A stretch of 64,000 bases of DNA from Streptomyces sp. NBC_00287 (GCF_036173105.1 NZ_CP108053.1:3224001-3288000); one strand, 5' to 3'; shown: positions 41,418 through 51,820, counted from the first letter of the stretch. Translations and numbers: made by a program. Notes: generated by a model not told the origin, from the letters alone.

Positions 41418-42323
41418 TTATCTGCGCTTCGGAAGCGGCACCCGCAGCAGATCGTGCGCCACCGTCAGCTCCCCCTCGAACCCTGCCGCCCGCGCCTGCC
41501 GTTCGAACTCGTCGGGCTCGGAGTAGCGCTGGCTGAAGTGCGTCAGCACCAGATGCCGTACGCCCGCGTCCCGCGCCGCGCGGGCCGCCTGTCCCGCGGT
41601 GAGGTGGCCGTGTTCGACGGCGAGGTCGGTGTCCTCGTCGAGGAAGGTCGACTCGATGACCAGCAGATCGCAGCCGTCGGCGAGCGCGTGCACCCCGTCG
41701 CACAGCCGGGTGTCCATGACGAACGCGAACCGCTGACCGCGGCGCACCTCGCTGACCTCGTCCAGCCGGACGTCCCCGAGGACACCCTCCCGCTGGATCC
41801 GGCCCACGTCCGGGCCCTTGATGCCGCGCGCGGCGAGCCGGTCGGGCAGCATCCGGCGGCCGTCGGGCTCGATCAGGCGATAGCCGTAGGACTCGACGGG
41901 GTGGGAGAGTTTTCGGGCCTCCAGCGTGTAGGCGGGTGTCTCGGCGAGAACCCCGTCCTGCGCCACCGGCAGCTGCTGGATGTCGACCGTTTCCCGGTAC
42001 GCCGTCGCGTACCGCAGGCGGTCGAAGAAACGCTGCCCCGACTTCGGGTAGTGCGCGGTCACCTCGTGCGGGACCTTGTCGAGGTTGATCCGCTGGATGA
42101 CTCCGGCGAGGCCGAGCGAGTGGTCGCCGTGGAAGTGCGTGACGCAGATCCGGTTCAGGTCGTGGGCGGCGACGCCGGCGCGCAGCATCTGGCGCTGCGT
42201 GCCCTCGCCGGGATCGAAGAGGATGCCCTCCCCGTCCCAGCGCAGGAGGTAGCCGTTGTGGTTGCGGTGCCTGGTCGGGACCTGGCTGGCGGTGCCGAGG
42301 ACCACGAGTTCGCGTACGGACAT
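41418..42323 (-). CDS. rnz: Ribonuclease Z
   Basis: 301 residues of the metallo-beta-lactamase fold. The zinc motif is H63-F-H65-G-D67-H68, with further ligands in [22 protein letters not shown] and [11 protein letters not shown]. RNase Z cuts the 3' trailer from tRNA precursors. It is next to the HIT gene, 4 bases downstream of it, on the same strand, as in other Streptomyces. Confidence 0.95.
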   Translation of the reverse strand: MSVRELVVLGTASQVPTRHRNHNGYLLRWDGEGILFDPGEGTQRQMLRAGVAAHDLNRICVTHFHGDHSLGLAGVIQRINLDKVPHEVTAHYPKSGQRFFDRLRYATAYRETVDIQQLPVAQDGVLAETPAYTLEARKLSHPVESYGYRLIEPDGRRMLPDRLAARGIKGPDVGRIQREGVLGDVRLDEVSEVRRGQRFAFVMDTRLCDGVHALADGCDLLVIESTFLDEDTDLAVEHGHLTAGQAARAARDAGVRHLVLTHFSQRYSEPDEFERQARAAGFEGELTVAHDLLRVPLPKRR

Positions 42324-42327
42324 CTTT

Positions 42328-42681
42328 TCAGCCGGGGGGCCACTGCATGCCGCGGCCGCCGAGGAGGTGGGCGTGGGCGTGGAAGACGGTCTGGCCTGCG
42401 CCGGCGCCGGTGTTGAAGACGATGCGGTAGCTTTCGAGCTTTTCTTCCGCGGCTACCTCACCTGCGTCGCGGAGGACGTCGGCGGCGAGTTGGGGGGCGG
42501 CTGCGGCGAGTTCGGCCGCGTTGCGGTAGTGCGCCTTGGGGATCACCAGGATGTGGATGGGGGCCTGGGGGTTGATGTCCCGGAAGGCCACGGTGGTGTC
42601 GGTTTCGCGGACGACCGTCGCGGGGACGTGGCCCTCTGCGATCTTGCAGAACAGGCAGTCTTCCTGCGGTTCTCCAGCCAT
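42328..42681 (-). CDS. HIT-family hydrolase
   Basis: 117 residues. The histidine triad reads HAHAHLLGG and the N-terminal Cys pair CLFCKIAEG suggests the zinc-binding HINT branch. HIT proteins hydrolyse nucleoside phosphoramidates such as AMP-lysine. It sits 4 bases upstream of rnz and downstream of the tricorn gene. Confidence 0.93.
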   Translation of the reverse strand: MAGEPQEDCLFCKIAEGHVPATVVRETDTTVAFRDINPQAPIHILVIPKAHYRNAAELAAAAPQLAADVLRDAGEVAAEEKLESYRIVFNTGAGAGQTVFHAHAHLLGGRGMQWPPG

Positions 42682-42733
42682 GTGCGTGTGCCTCCTCACG
42701 CCAGGTGATCAGTACGGGGGAATCGTAGTCGTC

Positions 42734-45700
42734 TTAAGTAGGCAATCCGGGCGGAGTTTTCGCCGGCCGCTCCTCCAACGCCTCCAACGCTATCCGCACC
42801 GCCTCGTCCAACTGGGCGTCCACCCCCGCCGCGTAGTCCTGTGGCCGCTGCACCACTTCCACATCCGGGTCCACCCCGTGGTTCTCCACCCCCCACCCGT
42901 AACCCTCCAGCCAGATCGCGTACTTCGGCTGGGTGATCAGCGTGCCGTCCACGAGTCGGTAGCGGCTGTCGATGCCGATCACCCCGCCCCATGTGCGCGT
43001 GCCGACGACCGGGCCTATGCCCAGTGCCTTGATCGCCGCGTTGACGATGTCGCCGTCCGAGCCGGAGAACTCGTCGGCCACGGCTACGACCGGGCCGCGC
43101 GGGGCGTCCTCGGGGTAGGCGTACGGCCGCATGCCCCGCGGCACTCCCCAGCCGACGATCCGCCGGGCCAGCTTCTCCACGACGAGCTGTGAGGTGTGGC
43201 CGCCGCGGTTCTCCCTGACGTCCACGACGAGCCCCTCCCGGGCCACTTCCGCGCGCAGGTCCCGGTGGATCTGCGCCCAGCCCGGCGCCTGCATGTCGGG
43301 GACGTGGAGGTAGCCGAGCCGTCCACCGCTCCGCTCATGGACGTACGCCCGCCGGCCCGCCACCCAGTCGTGGTAGCGCAGGGGTTCCTCGTCCGCCACG
43401 GGGACCACGACCGCGTGCCTCAGCTCGCCGCCGCCCGCCGGGGACACGGTCAGCTCGACCGGTCTGCCCGCCGTGCCGACCAGCAGTGGGCCGGGGCCGG
43501 TCACCGGGTCCACCGGTATGCCGCTCACCGCGACGATCGCGTCCCCGGCCCGTACCGCCACCCCGGGTGCCGCGAGCGGGGCGCGGGCGTGGGGGTCGGA
43601 GGTCTCCGAGGGGAGGATGCGGTCGATGCGCCAAGTGCCGTCCTCGCGGCGGGAGATGTCGGCGCCGAGCAGGCCCTGGCGGGGGCCGCCGCCGGAGCCG
43701 CCGCGCGGGACGACGTACGCGTGGGAGGTGCCGAGTTCGCCCTGGACCTCGTAGAGGAGGTCGATCAGGTCGTCGTGGGTGGCCAGCCGGTCCAGGACCG
43801 GGCGGTAGCGGTCGAGCGCCCCCGCCCAGTCCACGCCGCTCATGTCGGGGCGCCAGAAGTGGTCCCGCATGATGCGGCCGGTCTCCTCGTACATCTGCCG
43901 CCACTCGGCGGCCGGGTCGATCAACTGCCGTACGCGGCCGAGGTCGACGGTGATGTTGGAGTCGCTGTCCTCGTCGCCGGAGGCCCGCCGGTCGCTCGGT
44001 ACAACCTTCAGCCGGCCGTCCGTCCACAGCAGCACCCGCTTGCCGTCGCCGCTGACCTCGAAGTGGTCGGCGTCGGCGGCCAGATGCTCCACGCGCTGCT
44101 GGACGAGGTCGTAGCGCTCCAGCTCGGACTTGGGATCCGGGTCGTCCGGGGTGGCCCTGGACGCGCCGAGTTCGCCGGTGACGGGGTGGCGCAGCCACAG
44201 GACGCCGTCCTTGGCGGCGCGCAGGTGGGTGTAGCGGGCGGCCTCGACCGGGAACGGCACGATCCGGTCGGCGAGCCCTTCTAGGTCGATGCGGGTGGTC
44301 GGGGTGCCCTCGCTGTCGGGCGTCTCGTCCTTGTCGGGCGCGTCGAAGGGGCGCCCGTGCCGCTGCGGTCCGAACGGCGAGGGTGTGGTCGCGGCCAGCG
44401 TGATCAGGTACGGGCGGGAGCCGGCCACGAAGGCCAGGTCGAAGACGTGCTCGTCGTAGACCGGGTCGAAGGAGCGGGCGGAGAGGAAGGCGAGGTGCTT
44501 GCCGTCCTGGGTGAAGGCGGGGGCGTAGTCCTGGAAGCGCAGGGGGGTCGCCTCGGTGACCGACAGGTCCGTGGTGTTGGCCAGGCGCAGCTGGCTCAGC
44601 GGGGTCGGGCCGGGGTGCGACCAGGCCAGCCACGCCGAGTCCGGTGAGAAGACCAGGCCGGACACATCTCCGTCCTCGCTGCGGTCCACCTCGCGGACCT
44701 CGCCGGTCTCCCGTTCGACGAGGAGCACCCGTCCGTCGTGCGAGGCGACGGCGGCCCGGCTGCCGTCGGGGGCCATTGCGAGGCCGAGGACGCGGCCGAG
44801 CTGTCCGGCGGCGAGCCTGCGCGGGGTCGCGCCCGGGGCGAGGCCGGTCGCGGGAGCGAACTCCAGCGCGTCGTCGCCCTCGGCGTCGGTCACCCACACC
44901 ACCCATTCCTCGCCGTCGACGCGGAAGGTGCGGGGCTTGCGGGCCCGTACGCCGGGTTCGGCGGCGAGCGCGCGGGCCGGTCCGGAGCGGTGGGTGACCC
45001 AGTGGACGGAGCCGCGCACCAGGACGGCGCTGCCGCGCGCGGTGTGGTCGGGGGCGGCGGCGCCGAACCAGCGGGCGGCGCTGACCGGGTGCGGGCGGCG
45101 GTCGGTGCGCTGGCCGCCGAGCCGGATGTCGAGTCGGCGCGGTTCGGCGCCGTCCAGGTCGTCGAGCAGCCAGAGTTCACCGGCCGAGGCGTAGACGACG
45201 CGGGTGCCGTCTCCGGCGGCGTGGCGGGCGTAGTAGCCGTCGACCGGGGTGTGGCGGCGCAGGTCGGAGCCGTCGGCGAGGGAGGAGTAGAGGGCGCCCA
45301 CCCCTTCGTGGTCGCTGAGGAAGGCGATACGGTCACCGGCCCAGACGGGGTACTCGATGTTCCCGTCCAGCTCCTCGTGCAGCCGGACGAACTCGCCCTG
45401 TCCCTCCCGGTCGATCCACAACTTGCCCATCCGGCCGCCCCGGTAGCGCTTCCAGTGGGCCGCCTCCAGGCTCATGGTCGCGGACAGCAGCACGGTGTGC
45501 GGCCCGTACGCCACATCGCCGACGATCCCGTACGGCAGCGTCGTCGCCGGTCCGCCGTCGAGCGGGACGGCGTGCGCCCAGGTGCGGTCCCGGCTCGCCT
45601 GGCCCCGGTTGCTGGTCGCGAGGACGTGTCCGTCAGGGGTCCAGCCGCGCACCCGGGTCCGGGCGCCCCAGTGCGTCAGGCGGGTGGAGGGGCCGCCGGT

Positions 45701-45925
45701 CACGGGGGCGGTGTGCACCTCGGGGGCGCCGTCCCGGCTGGAGGTCCAGGCGACGGTGGTGCCGTCGGGCGAGATACGCGGCAGGGTGACCGGCATGTTG
45801 TCGGCGCTGACCCGCCAGGCCCGGCCGCCGTCCAAGGGGGCGAGCCAGACATCGTCCTCGGCGGTGAAGGCGACCAACTCGCCGTGCGGATGCGGGTACC
45901 GGAGATACGCGGCAGGCTGAGTCAC
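42734..45925 (-). CDS. Tricorn-type S41 serine protease
   Basis: 1063 residues, full tricorn length. N-terminal six- and seven-blade propeller regions carry repeats such as PRISPDGTTVAWTS and LVFSPDSAWLAWSHPG. They are followed by the C1 domain, a PDZ domain (about 770-850) and the C2 catalytic domain. The catalytic His lies near residue 738 (GTSHAYVVPRGG) and the nucleophile Ser near 955 (DEFSGSDGDIVNAAI). It has no signal peptide, so it degrades peptides in the cytosol downstream of the proteasome. Confidence 0.95.
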   Translation of the reverse strand: MTQPAAYLRYPHPHGELVAFTAEDDVWLAPLDGGRAWRVSADNMPVTLPRISPDGTTVAWTSSRDGAPEVHTAPVTGGPSTRLTHWGARTRVRGWTPDGHVLATSNRGQASRDRTWAHAVPLDGGPATTLPYGIVGDVAYGPHTVLLSATMSLEAAHWKRYRGGRMGKLWIDREGQGEFVRLHEELDGNIEYPVWAGDRIAFLSDHEGVGALYSSLADGSDLRRHTPVDGYYARHAAGDGTRVVYASAGELWLLDDLDGAEPRRLDIRLGGQRTDRRPHPVSAARWFGAAAPDHTARGSAVLVRGSVHWVTHRSGPARALAAEPGVRARKPRTFRVDGEEWVVWVTDAEGDDALEFAPATGLAPGATPRRLAAGQLGRVLGLAMAPDGSRAAVASHDGRVLLVERETGEVREVDRSEDGDVSGLVFSPDSAWLAWSHPGPTPLSQLRLANTTDLSVTEATPLRFQDYAPAFTQDGKHLAFLSARSFDPVYDEHVFDLAFVAGSRPYLITLAATTPSPFGPQRHGRPFDAPDKDETPDSEGTPTTRIDLEGLADRIVPFPVEAARYTHLRAAKDGVLWLRHPVTGELGASRATPDDPDPKSELERYDLVQQRVEHLAADADHFEVSGDGKRVLLWTDGRLKVVPSDRRASGDEDSDSNITVDLGRVRQLIDPAAEWRQMYEETGRIMRDHFWRPDMSGVDWAGALDRYRPVLDRLATHDDLIDLLYEVQGELGTSHAYVVPRGGSGGGPRQGLLGADISRREDGTWRIDRILPSETSDPHARAPLAAPGVAVRAGDAIVAVSGIPVDPVTGPGPLLVGTAGRPVELTVSPAGGGELRHAVVVPVADEEPLRYHDWVAGRRAYVHERSGGRLGYLHVPDMQAPGWAQIHRDLRAEVAREGLVVDVRENRGGHTSQLVVEKLARRIVGWGVPRGMRPYAYPEDAPRGPVVAVADEFSGSDGDIVNAAIKALGIGPVVGTRTWGGVIGIDSRYRLVDGTLITQPKYAIWLEGYGWGVENHGVDPDVEVVQRPQDYAAGVDAQLDEAVRIALEALEERPAKTPPGLPT

Positions 45926-45979
45926 CCGATCACCCTACGCAGACGCGTGACCTCGGGTAAGGGGTTTCCGATCACTTGC

Positions 45980-46525
45980 TCATTTGCCCTCGGGCCAGCA
46001 CTGCGGATTCTCCTTGCACCACAGCGTCTTGGTGACGGTCACGGTGACGGTGGGCTGACCTGGCTGCGCTCCGCCGCTCGGCGGGGAGACCGGCGACGGA
46101 GTCCCGTCGCAGTCGCCGAGGCCGTCAACTTCGAACCACACCTTGCCGCCCACCTTCGCGGTGAGGTGCCCGCGCACGCACTTGCCGTCGATCGCCCGCG
46201 TGACAATCCCGTCGACGGTGATGTCCTTGCCGTCCTTGGTCTTGCCGGTGCAGTCCACCTCGGCGACCGTCTCCTCGCCCGCGGTCGGGGTCGATCCGTC
46301 GCCGTTGTCGCCGTAGGAGGCGGTACAGGTGAGCCACTGGACGTCCGCCTTCTGGCGCTCCAGCTCCCGGGTCACCGTCTGGTCGGTGGTCCACGCGATG
46401 GACGCGGTGCTCATCCCCACGGCGTCGCACGCGACGGCCCCGCCGACGGCGACCACGACCAGTCCCGCCGCACCCGCCACACGTGCCCCGCGCGGGCGAA
46501 CCCAAATCCGCCTCAATACCCCCAT
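45980..46525 (-). CDS. Conserved small lipoprotein or membrane-anchored protein
   Basis: 181 residues. An Arg-rich start (MGVLRRIWVRPRGARV) leads to a hydrophobic segment ending in GGAVACD, which fits a lipobox. The exported domain has several Cys residues (LTCTASYGD, VDCTGKTKDG, KCVRGH) and ends in a Thr-Pro-Val tail and WCKENPQCWPEG. I recognise no function. It lies 54 bases upstream of the tricorn gene on the same strand. Confidence 0.75.
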   Translation of the reverse strand: MGVLRRIWVRPRGARVAGAAGLVVVAVGGAVACDAVGMSTASIAWTTDQTVTRELERQKADVQWLTCTASYGDNGDGSTPTAGEETVAEVDCTGKTKDGKDITVDGIVTRAIDGKCVRGHLTAKVGGKVWFEVDGLGDCDGTPSPVSPPSGGAQPGQPTVTVTVTKTLWCKENPQCWPEGK

Positions 46526-46636
46526 GGAGGGCAGCCTGCCACTGTCCCGGCCGCCGCGGTAGAGCGCATACGGACACTCAGCACTCCCGCACGTCACAAT
46601 CTAGTGCCGTCCAACTGCCGTTGTACCGGAGGACCG

Positions 46637-48247
46637 TTGACACCCCCGCGGATCCGCTCGCCCCGCCTTCTGCCGTCCCCACGCACCCCGGCCGACCCCC
46701 CATCGGTCACGGACCCGGCCCCGGACCCGGCGACCTCACCGCCCGCACCGCCGCGCCGGCGCCGGGTGCGGATGCTTGTCGACGTGGTCGATCAGCCGGA
46801 CGAAGTGGCGTATGTGACCGGGCTGTTCGAGGAGCGGCGATGGGCGGTGCGTCCGGCGGAGGAGTCGGCCGTCGCACACCGGACCACGCTTGTCGTCGAG
46901 GTCCGGCTGCACGGGGCCCGCTTCGGCGCGTTGCGGACGGCCACGATGGAGGTGGAACGGCTGGTCAGACAGGCGGAGTTGGGGGCTTGGGTGCGGGATG
47001 CGGCGCTGGTCGAGCACCCACGCCCGGCGACCACGACGTACAACGTCCACCGCGTACAGCCGACTTGGCGACGTCTGCTGATCTGGCTGGGCCTGACGGA
47101 CGAGCAGCGGGCGGTGACCGTCCCGGCGGGCCCGGAGTCACAGCAGGCCGCGCGTACCGAGCTGTCCGCGCGCACGCTGGGCGGGCGCGACTTCGATCCG
47201 GCGGCGCACGGGCTGCGGGTGCCGGGGTACTCGGACGCGAACCCGCCGCTGGACGAGACCCCGCACGAGCGCCGGGTCCGGCTGGCGTGGGTGGCGGCGG
47301 GCGCGGTCGGGATCGTGCTGGCGGTCGGCTGCGGCATGTACGTCATGTGGGCGGACGGCTGGTGGAAGCTGCTGCCCGCCCTGCTGAGCGCGGCGGGAGC
47401 GCTGCCGCTGGGCCGGGCGGCGAAGGAGACCCGGGACCGCGGCCGGCCGGTCCAGTGGGCCGCGGGGGTCGCCGGGACTTCGGCATTGGCCGCATTCGGG
47501 GCGCTGGTGGGCCGGGACACCGAGCCGCAGGTGCTGTGGGCGGCGCTGCTGGTGCTGGCCCTGGCCGCGTTCACGGGCGCCGGAAGTGTCCTCGCCGTGC
47601 GCCGGACGGTCTTCACCCGCCATGCCGCCTGGCTGCTGCCGCTGTCCGTGCCGGTGGTGTGGTCGATGGTGCACTGGCTGGGCGGGCAGATGCACTCGGC
47701 GTATCTGGACCGCTTCGACATCCGTGCCGACGCCGTGCCGACCGGGCGCCTCGGCACCTATCTGGTCGCCGCCGAGCCCATGGGCCTCGCCCTGGGCAGC
47801 GCGCTGTTCTTCCTCGCGATCGTGGGCTGGCTGCGCCACCTCCACCTCGGCCGGGACAGCGGCAACCGCTTCTTCGCCGCCGTCCTCGCGACCCTGCTGG
47901 CCGTCGTCTACGCCCTGACCGCGGTCGGCCTCGGCACCAGCAAGGCGGCCAGTGCGGCGGGCCGGGCCGCCGAGAACGCCGCCCGCGTCGGCGACGAACC
48001 GCCCGCCTACTTCGGCATCTACGGCCACTTCATGTGCCTGCGTCCGGTAGCCGAGGACGCCCCGCTCGCCGTGTACAACGGCCCGGCCCCGACCGACCAC
48101 CCGGTCCTGTCCTTCGGCACCACCGGCGACTGGATCTGGCTGTGGGACCCGGCCCGCGAGAACGGCCTGATCCAGGAGTCCTTCGCGGTCCGCCGGGAGG
48201 ACGTCCAGCTGATCCCGGCGAAGAACCCGGCGACCAAGAGGTGCTAA
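46637..48247 (+). CDS. Polytopic membrane protein of unknown function
   Basis: 536 residues from a TTG with GGAGG 4 bases before it. An ATG at 46772 would give 491 residues without the Pro/Arg-rich start. A soluble N-terminal part of about 190 residues (MLVDVVDQPDEVAYVTGLFEERRW) precedes about seven membrane helices (AGAVGIVLAVGCGMYVMW to FFAAVLATLLAVVYALTAVG). A short outside domain ends in CLRPVAEDAPLAVYNGPAP. No family recognised. The stop overlaps that of the convergent VOC gene (CTAA). Confidence 0.75.
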   Translation: MTPPRIRSPRLLPSPRTPADPPSVTDPAPDPATSPPAPPRRRRVRMLVDVVDQPDEVAYVTGLFEERRWAVRPAEESAVAHRTTLVVEVRLHGARFGALRTATMEVERLVRQAELGAWVRDAALVEHPRPATTTYNVHRVQPTWRRLLIWLGLTDEQRAVTVPAGPESQQAARTELSARTLGGRDFDPAAHGLRVPGYSDANPPLDETPHERRVRLAWVAAGAVGIVLAVGCGMYVMWADGWWKLLPALLSAAGALPLGRAAKETRDRGRPVQWAAGVAGTSALAAFGALVGRDTEPQVLWAALLVLALAAFTGAGSVLAVRRTVFTRHAAWLLPLSVPVVWSMVHWLGGQMHSAYLDRFDIRADAVPTGRLGTYLVAAEPMGLALGSALFFLAIVGWLRHLHLGRDSGNRFFAAVLATLLAVVYALTAVGLGTSKAASAAGRAAENAARVGDEPPAYFGIYGHFMCLRPVAEDAPLAVYNGPAPTDHPVLSFGTTGDWIWLWDPARENGLIQESFAVRREDVQLIPAKNPATKRC

Positions 48248-48636
48248 CCGACCAGCAGTTGCCACTCCTGCAGCTCCACCAGATTCCCCTCGGGATCCTT
48301 GAGATGGGCGACCCGCATACGATCCGTCAGCTGCGCCGGACCATGGACGATCACCGCCCCGCGCTCGGCGATCCGCTCGCAGTAACCGTCCAGATCGTCC
48401 ACCCGCAGCACCACCAGCGAGCGATGCCCCGTGGCCGTGTCGCCGAGTTCGCCCAGTACCTCGGCCATCATCGACCGGTCCTGCAACGCGATCCCCGCCG
48501 CACCCGTGGCCGGGCTGAACTTCTCGTACGGCCCCTCCTGCGACCCCGACTGCGGCTTCAGGCCGAGGACGTCGGCGTAGAAGCGGTAGCAGGCGGGGAA
48601 GTCGCTGACCAGCAGCCGGACCTGGGCGAGTTCCAC
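48244..48636 (-). CDS. VOC-family (glyoxalase/bleomycin-resistance-like) protein
   Basis: 130 residues with the paired beta-alpha-beta-beta-beta modules of the VOC fold: VRLLVSDFPACYRFYADVLGL and HRSLVVLRVDDLDGYCERIAERG, ending LKDPEGNLVELQEW with a metal-ligand Glu. GTG at 48636 follows GGGAG. Substrate unknown; candidates include small-molecule binding or dioxygenase-like activity. It lies 16 bases downstream of rsmE and is probably in its operon. Confidence 0.85.
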   Translation of the reverse strand: MELAQVRLLVSDFPACYRFYADVLGLKPQSGSQEGPYEKFSPATGAAGIALQDRSMMAEVLGELGDTATGHRSLVVLRVDDLDGYCERIAERGAVIVHGPAQLTDRMRVAHLKDPEGNLVELQEWQLLVG

Positions 48637-48652
48637 GGCGGTCTCCCTCGGG

Positions 48653-49393
48653 TCAGCCCCAGCGACCGGTACGGCCGAGGAGCAGGGCGGCCGCCGCGGT
48701 CCCGGCGGTCGAGGTGCGCAACACGGTGGGCCCGAGCACATACGCCCGCGCCCCGGCCTCCTCGAAGAGCGCCAACTCCTCGGGAGACACACCCCCTTCC
48801 GGCCCGACGACCAGCACGATCTCACCCTCCGTGGGCAGTTCGGCGGCGGCCAGCGGCTGGGTCCCGCTCTCATGGAGTACGGCGGCGAAGTCGGCCTTCG
48901 CGAGCAGTGCCGCGATCTGCTTGGAGGTTGCCGCGTCCGCGACCTCGGGGAAGCGGACCCGCCGGGACTGCTTGCCGGCCTCGCGCGCGGTGGCCCGCCA
49001 CTTGCCGAGCGCCTTCAGCCCGCGCTCGCCCTTCCACTGCGTGATGCACCGGGACGCCGACCACGGCACGATCCCGTCGACCCCGACCTCGGTCATCGTC
49101 TCGACGGCCAGCTCACCCCGGTCGCCCTTGGGCAGCGCCTGTACGACGGTGATGCGCGGCCGCGGCTCGGGTTCCTCGGCGACGGAGTCGACCCGGAGGA
49201 TCAGCCGGTCCTTGCCCTCGGTCTCCAGCACCACGCAGTCCGCCCAGCGCCCGGCGCCGTCCGTGAGGACGACGTCCTCGCCGGGGCGCAGCCGCTTCAC
49301 GGAGACCGCGTGCCGGCCCTCGGGTCCTTCGAGGACGTACCGGCCGCCCTGTCCCGCGTCGAGGTGCTCGACCACGAAGACCGGCGCCGTCAT
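48653..49393 (-). CDS. rsmE: 16S rRNA (uracil1498-N3)-methyltransferase
   Basis: 246 residues. An N-terminal PUA-like domain (VKRLRPGEDVVLTDGAGRWADC) precedes a SPOUT methyltransferase domain with the knot motifs VLVVGPEGGVSPEELALFEEAG and LGPTVLRTSTAGTAA. It methylates U1498 of 16S rRNA using S-adenosylmethionine. The start overlaps the nitronate monooxygenase stop by one base (TGATG). Confidence 0.95.
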   Translation of the reverse strand: MTAPVFVVEHLDAGQGGRYVLEGPEGRHAVSVKRLRPGEDVVLTDGAGRWADCVVLETEGKDRLILRVDSVAEEPEPRPRITVVQALPKGDRGELAVETMTEVGVDGIVPWSASRCITQWKGERGLKALGKWRATAREAGKQSRRVRFPEVADAATSKQIAALLAKADFAAVLHESGTQPLAAAELPTEGEIVLVVGPEGGVSPEELALFEEAGARAYVLGPTVLRTSTAGTAAAALLLGRTGRWG

Positions 49394-50475
49394 CAGCCCG
49401 CACCGCCTTCCTGAAAGGCCGACAACGCTGTCCTGGCGGCGGCGAGTTCGGCCGCCAGTACCTCCACGAGCTGCCCGGCGGGCAGCTCCCGTGCCATGCG
49501 GTGGCCCTGTCCCGCCCACAGCGCCATGCCCTGCGCGTCGCCCGCCTTGGCGGCCGCCTTGCGCAGCGGTGAGGTGAGGTGGTGGATCTCCGGGTAGGCG
49601 GCGGGGGCGTACGGGCCGTGCTCGCGCATGAAGCGGTTGACGAGCCCGCGCGCGGGGCGGCCGGAGAAGGCCCGCGTCAACTCGGTGCGTGCGAACAGCG
49701 GGTTGGTCAGGGCCTGCTTGTGGACGGCGTTGGCGCCGGACTCGGGGGTGGCGAGGAACGCGGTGCCGAGCTGGGCGGCGCTCGCGCCCGCGGCGAGCAC
49801 GGCGGCGATCTGGCTGCCGCGCATGATGCCGCCGGCGGCGACGAGGGGGATGGTGACGGTCTCGCGGATCTGGGCGATGAGTGAGAGCAGCCCGATGCCG
49901 GTGCCGTCGGTCTCGGGGTTGTCGCGATGCGTGCCCTGATGTCCACCGGCTTCGACGCCCTGCGCGATCACCGCGTCGGCACCGGCCCGCTCGACGGCGA
50001 GGGCTTCCTCGGCGGTGGTGGCGGTGACGAGGGTGAAGGTTCCGGCCCGGCGCAGGGAGTCGAGTACGTCACGGCTCGGCACGCCGAAGTGGAAGGAGAC
50101 CACCGGTACCGGGTTGTCGAGCAGGACGGCGAGCTTGGCCTCGTAGCCGTCGTCACGGCCGCTGTCGCGGTCCCCGAGCTCGGTCTCGTACCAGCCGGCC
50201 TCTCCGGCCAGCTGATGGGCGTAGACGTCGACGGCCGCCGCGTCGGCGTACTCCGGCTGCGGCATGAAGAGATTCACGCCGAACGGGCGGCCGGTGAGCC
50301 CCCGTACCTGCTTGATCTCCTGGTACATGCCATCGGCGGTCTTGTACCCGGCGGCGAGAAACCCCAGCCCACCGGCCTCGGCCACGGCAGCGGCAAGCGT
50401 CGGCACGGAGACACCGCCCGCCATGGGGGCCTGCACGATCGGAAGGGGAAAAAGATCGGTCAGCGCGGAGGACAT
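49393..50475 (-). CDS. Nitronate monooxygenase-like flavoprotein
   Basis: 360 residues, FMN-binding TIM barrel of the 2-nitropropane dioxygenase family: PIVQAPMAGGVSVPTLAAAVAEAGG at the start, QGVEAGGHQGTH in the substrate loop with the catalytic His, and PLVAAGGIMRGSQIAAVLAAGA for phosphate binding. It oxidises alkyl nitronates such as propionate-3-nitronate. It is coupled to rsmE downstream. Confidence 0.92.
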   Translation of the reverse strand: MSSALTDLFPLPIVQAPMAGGVSVPTLAAAVAEAGGLGFLAAGYKTADGMYQEIKQVRGLTGRPFGVNLFMPQPEYADAAAVDVYAHQLAGEAGWYETELGDRDSGRDDGYEAKLAVLLDNPVPVVSFHFGVPSRDVLDSLRRAGTFTLVTATTAEEALAVERAGADAVIAQGVEAGGHQGTHRDNPETDGTGIGLLSLIAQIRETVTIPLVAAGGIMRGSQIAAVLAAGASAAQLGTAFLATPESGANAVHKQALTNPLFARTELTRAFSGRPARGLVNRFMREHGPYAPAAYPEIHHLTSPLRKAAAKAGDAQGMALWAGQGHRMARELPAGQLVEVLAAELAAARTALSAFQEGGAG

Positions 50476-50540
50476 GACGGCATGTTGTCACGTCCTCCGA
50501 ACAAGTCCGAATCCACCCTTCCCAGTGGCATAGGCCAATT

Positions 50541-50660
50541 CTTCAGCCCGTCCGGCGCTTGAGGACGAGGCCTTTCAGGCCGACGGGGGGTCTGGGGGCG
50601 CAGCCCCCAGTGGGGGTCCCCCCTCTGGGGGAGGGACGGGTAGGGGCGGCGGGGGCGAGA
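50541..50660 (-). repeat. Streptomyces dispersed repeat with terminator-like hairpin
   Basis: The stretch beginning TTCAGCCCGTCCGGCGCTTG and passing through GGGGGTCTGGGGGCGCAGC is a sequence I recognise as scattered through Streptomyces genomes. CTGGGGGC (50592-50599) pairs with GCCCCCAG (50603-50610) around a 3-base loop. It lies between dnaJ and the nitronate monooxygenase gene and can end hrcA-dnaJ transcripts. Confidence 0.65.
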
Positions 50661-50683
50661 CCAGAAGCCTCGGCCCCCCACGG

Positions 50684-51820
50684 TCAGCGCCCGTTGAAAG
50701 CATCCTTCAACCGCGAGAACAACCCCTGCTGCCCCGGCTGGAACTGCCCCTGAGGCCGCTCCTCGCCCCTCAGCTTCGCCAGCTCGCGCAGCAACCGCTC
50801 CTGCTCGGGGTCGAGCTTGGACGGGGTCTGGACCTCGACGTGGACGATCAGGTCGCCCCGGCCGCCGCCGCGCAGATGCGTGACGCCCCGGCCGTGCAGC
50901 GGGATCGACTGGCCGGACTGGGTGCCCGGGCGGATGTCGACCTCCTCCAGCCCGTCGAGGGTCTCCAGCGGCACCTTCGTGCCGAGGGACGCCGCCGTCA
51001 TCGGGATCGTCACCGTGCAGTGCAGATCGTCCCCGCGCCGCTGGAACATCGCATGCGGCAGCTCATGGATCTCGACGTAGAGGTCACCGGCGGGACCGCC
51101 ACCGGGCCCGACCTCGCCCTCACCGGCGAGCTGGATCCGCGTGCCGTTGTCGACACCGGCCGGGATCTTGACCGTCAGGGTGCGACGCGACCGTACGCGA
51201 CCGTCGCCCGCGCACTCCGGACACGGCGTCGGAACCACCGTGCCGAAGCCCTGGCACTGCGGACACGGCCGCGAGGTCATGACCTGGCCCAGGAAGGACC
51301 GCGTCACCTGCGACACCTCACCGCGCCCGCGGCACATGTCACACGTCTGCGCGGAGGTCCCCGGCGCGGCGCCCTCACCATTACAGGTGTTGCAGACGAT
51401 CGCCGTGTCGACCTGGATGTCCTTCGTGGTGCCGAAGGCCGCCTCGTCGAGCTCGATCTCCAGACGGATCATGGCGTCCTGGCCACGGCGGGTACGCGAG
51501 CGCGGACCGCGCTGCGACGCCGTACCGAAGAACGCGTCCATGATGTCCGAGAAGTTCCCGAAGCCACCGGCCCCGAAGCCGCCCGCGCCCGCGCCGCCCG
51601 CCTGGGACAGCGGGTCGCCGCCGAGGTCGTAGACCTGCTTCTTCTGCGGGTCCGAGAGCACCTCGTAAGCGGCGTTGATCTCCTTGAACCGCTCCTGGGT
51701 CTTCGGATCCGGATTGACGTCCGGGTGCAGCTCGCGAGCGAGCCGCCGGAAGGCCTTCTTGATCTCTTCCTGCGACGCGTCGCGACGCACGCCGAGAACG
51801 GCGTAGTAGTCCGTGGCCAC
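50684..51820 (-). CDS. dnaJ: Chaperone DnaJ (HrcA-regulated paralogue)
   Basis: 378 residues. The J domain has HPD ([10 protein letters not shown]). A Gly/Phe-rich linker follows, then four zinc-finger repeats ([32 protein letters not shown]) and the C-terminal substrate-binding domain. It delivers substrates to DnaK. The GTG start directly follows the hrcA stop (TAAGTG) with GGAG inside hrcA, so translation is coupled. This is the second dnaJ typical of Streptomyces, separate from the dnaK operon. Confidence 0.95.
   Translation of the reverse strand: MATDYYAVLGVRRDASQEEIKKAFRRLARELHPDVNPDPKTQERFKEINAAYEVLSDPQKKQVYDLGGDPLSQAGGAGAGGFGAGGFGNFSDIMDAFFGTASQRGPRSRTRRGQDAMIRLEIELDEAAFGTTKDIQVDTAIVCNTCNGEGAAPGTSAQTCDMCRGRGEVSQVTRSFLGQVMTSRPCPQCQGFGTVVPTPCPECAGDGRVRSRRTLTVKIPAGVDNGTRIQLAGEGEVGPGGGPAGDLYVEIHELPHAMFQRRGDDLHCTVTIPMTAASLGTKVPLETLDGLEEVDIRPGTQSGQSIPLHGRGVTHLRGGGRGDLIVHVEVQTPSKLDPEQERLLRELAKLRGEERPQGQFQPGQQGLFSRLKDAFNGR

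Noticed and set aside
44738..46636. Open frame upstream of the membrane protein, suggesting a 1169-residue fusion
   Set aside because: It is antisense to the tricorn and lipoprotein genes, and the membrane protein has its own TTG start with GGAGG.
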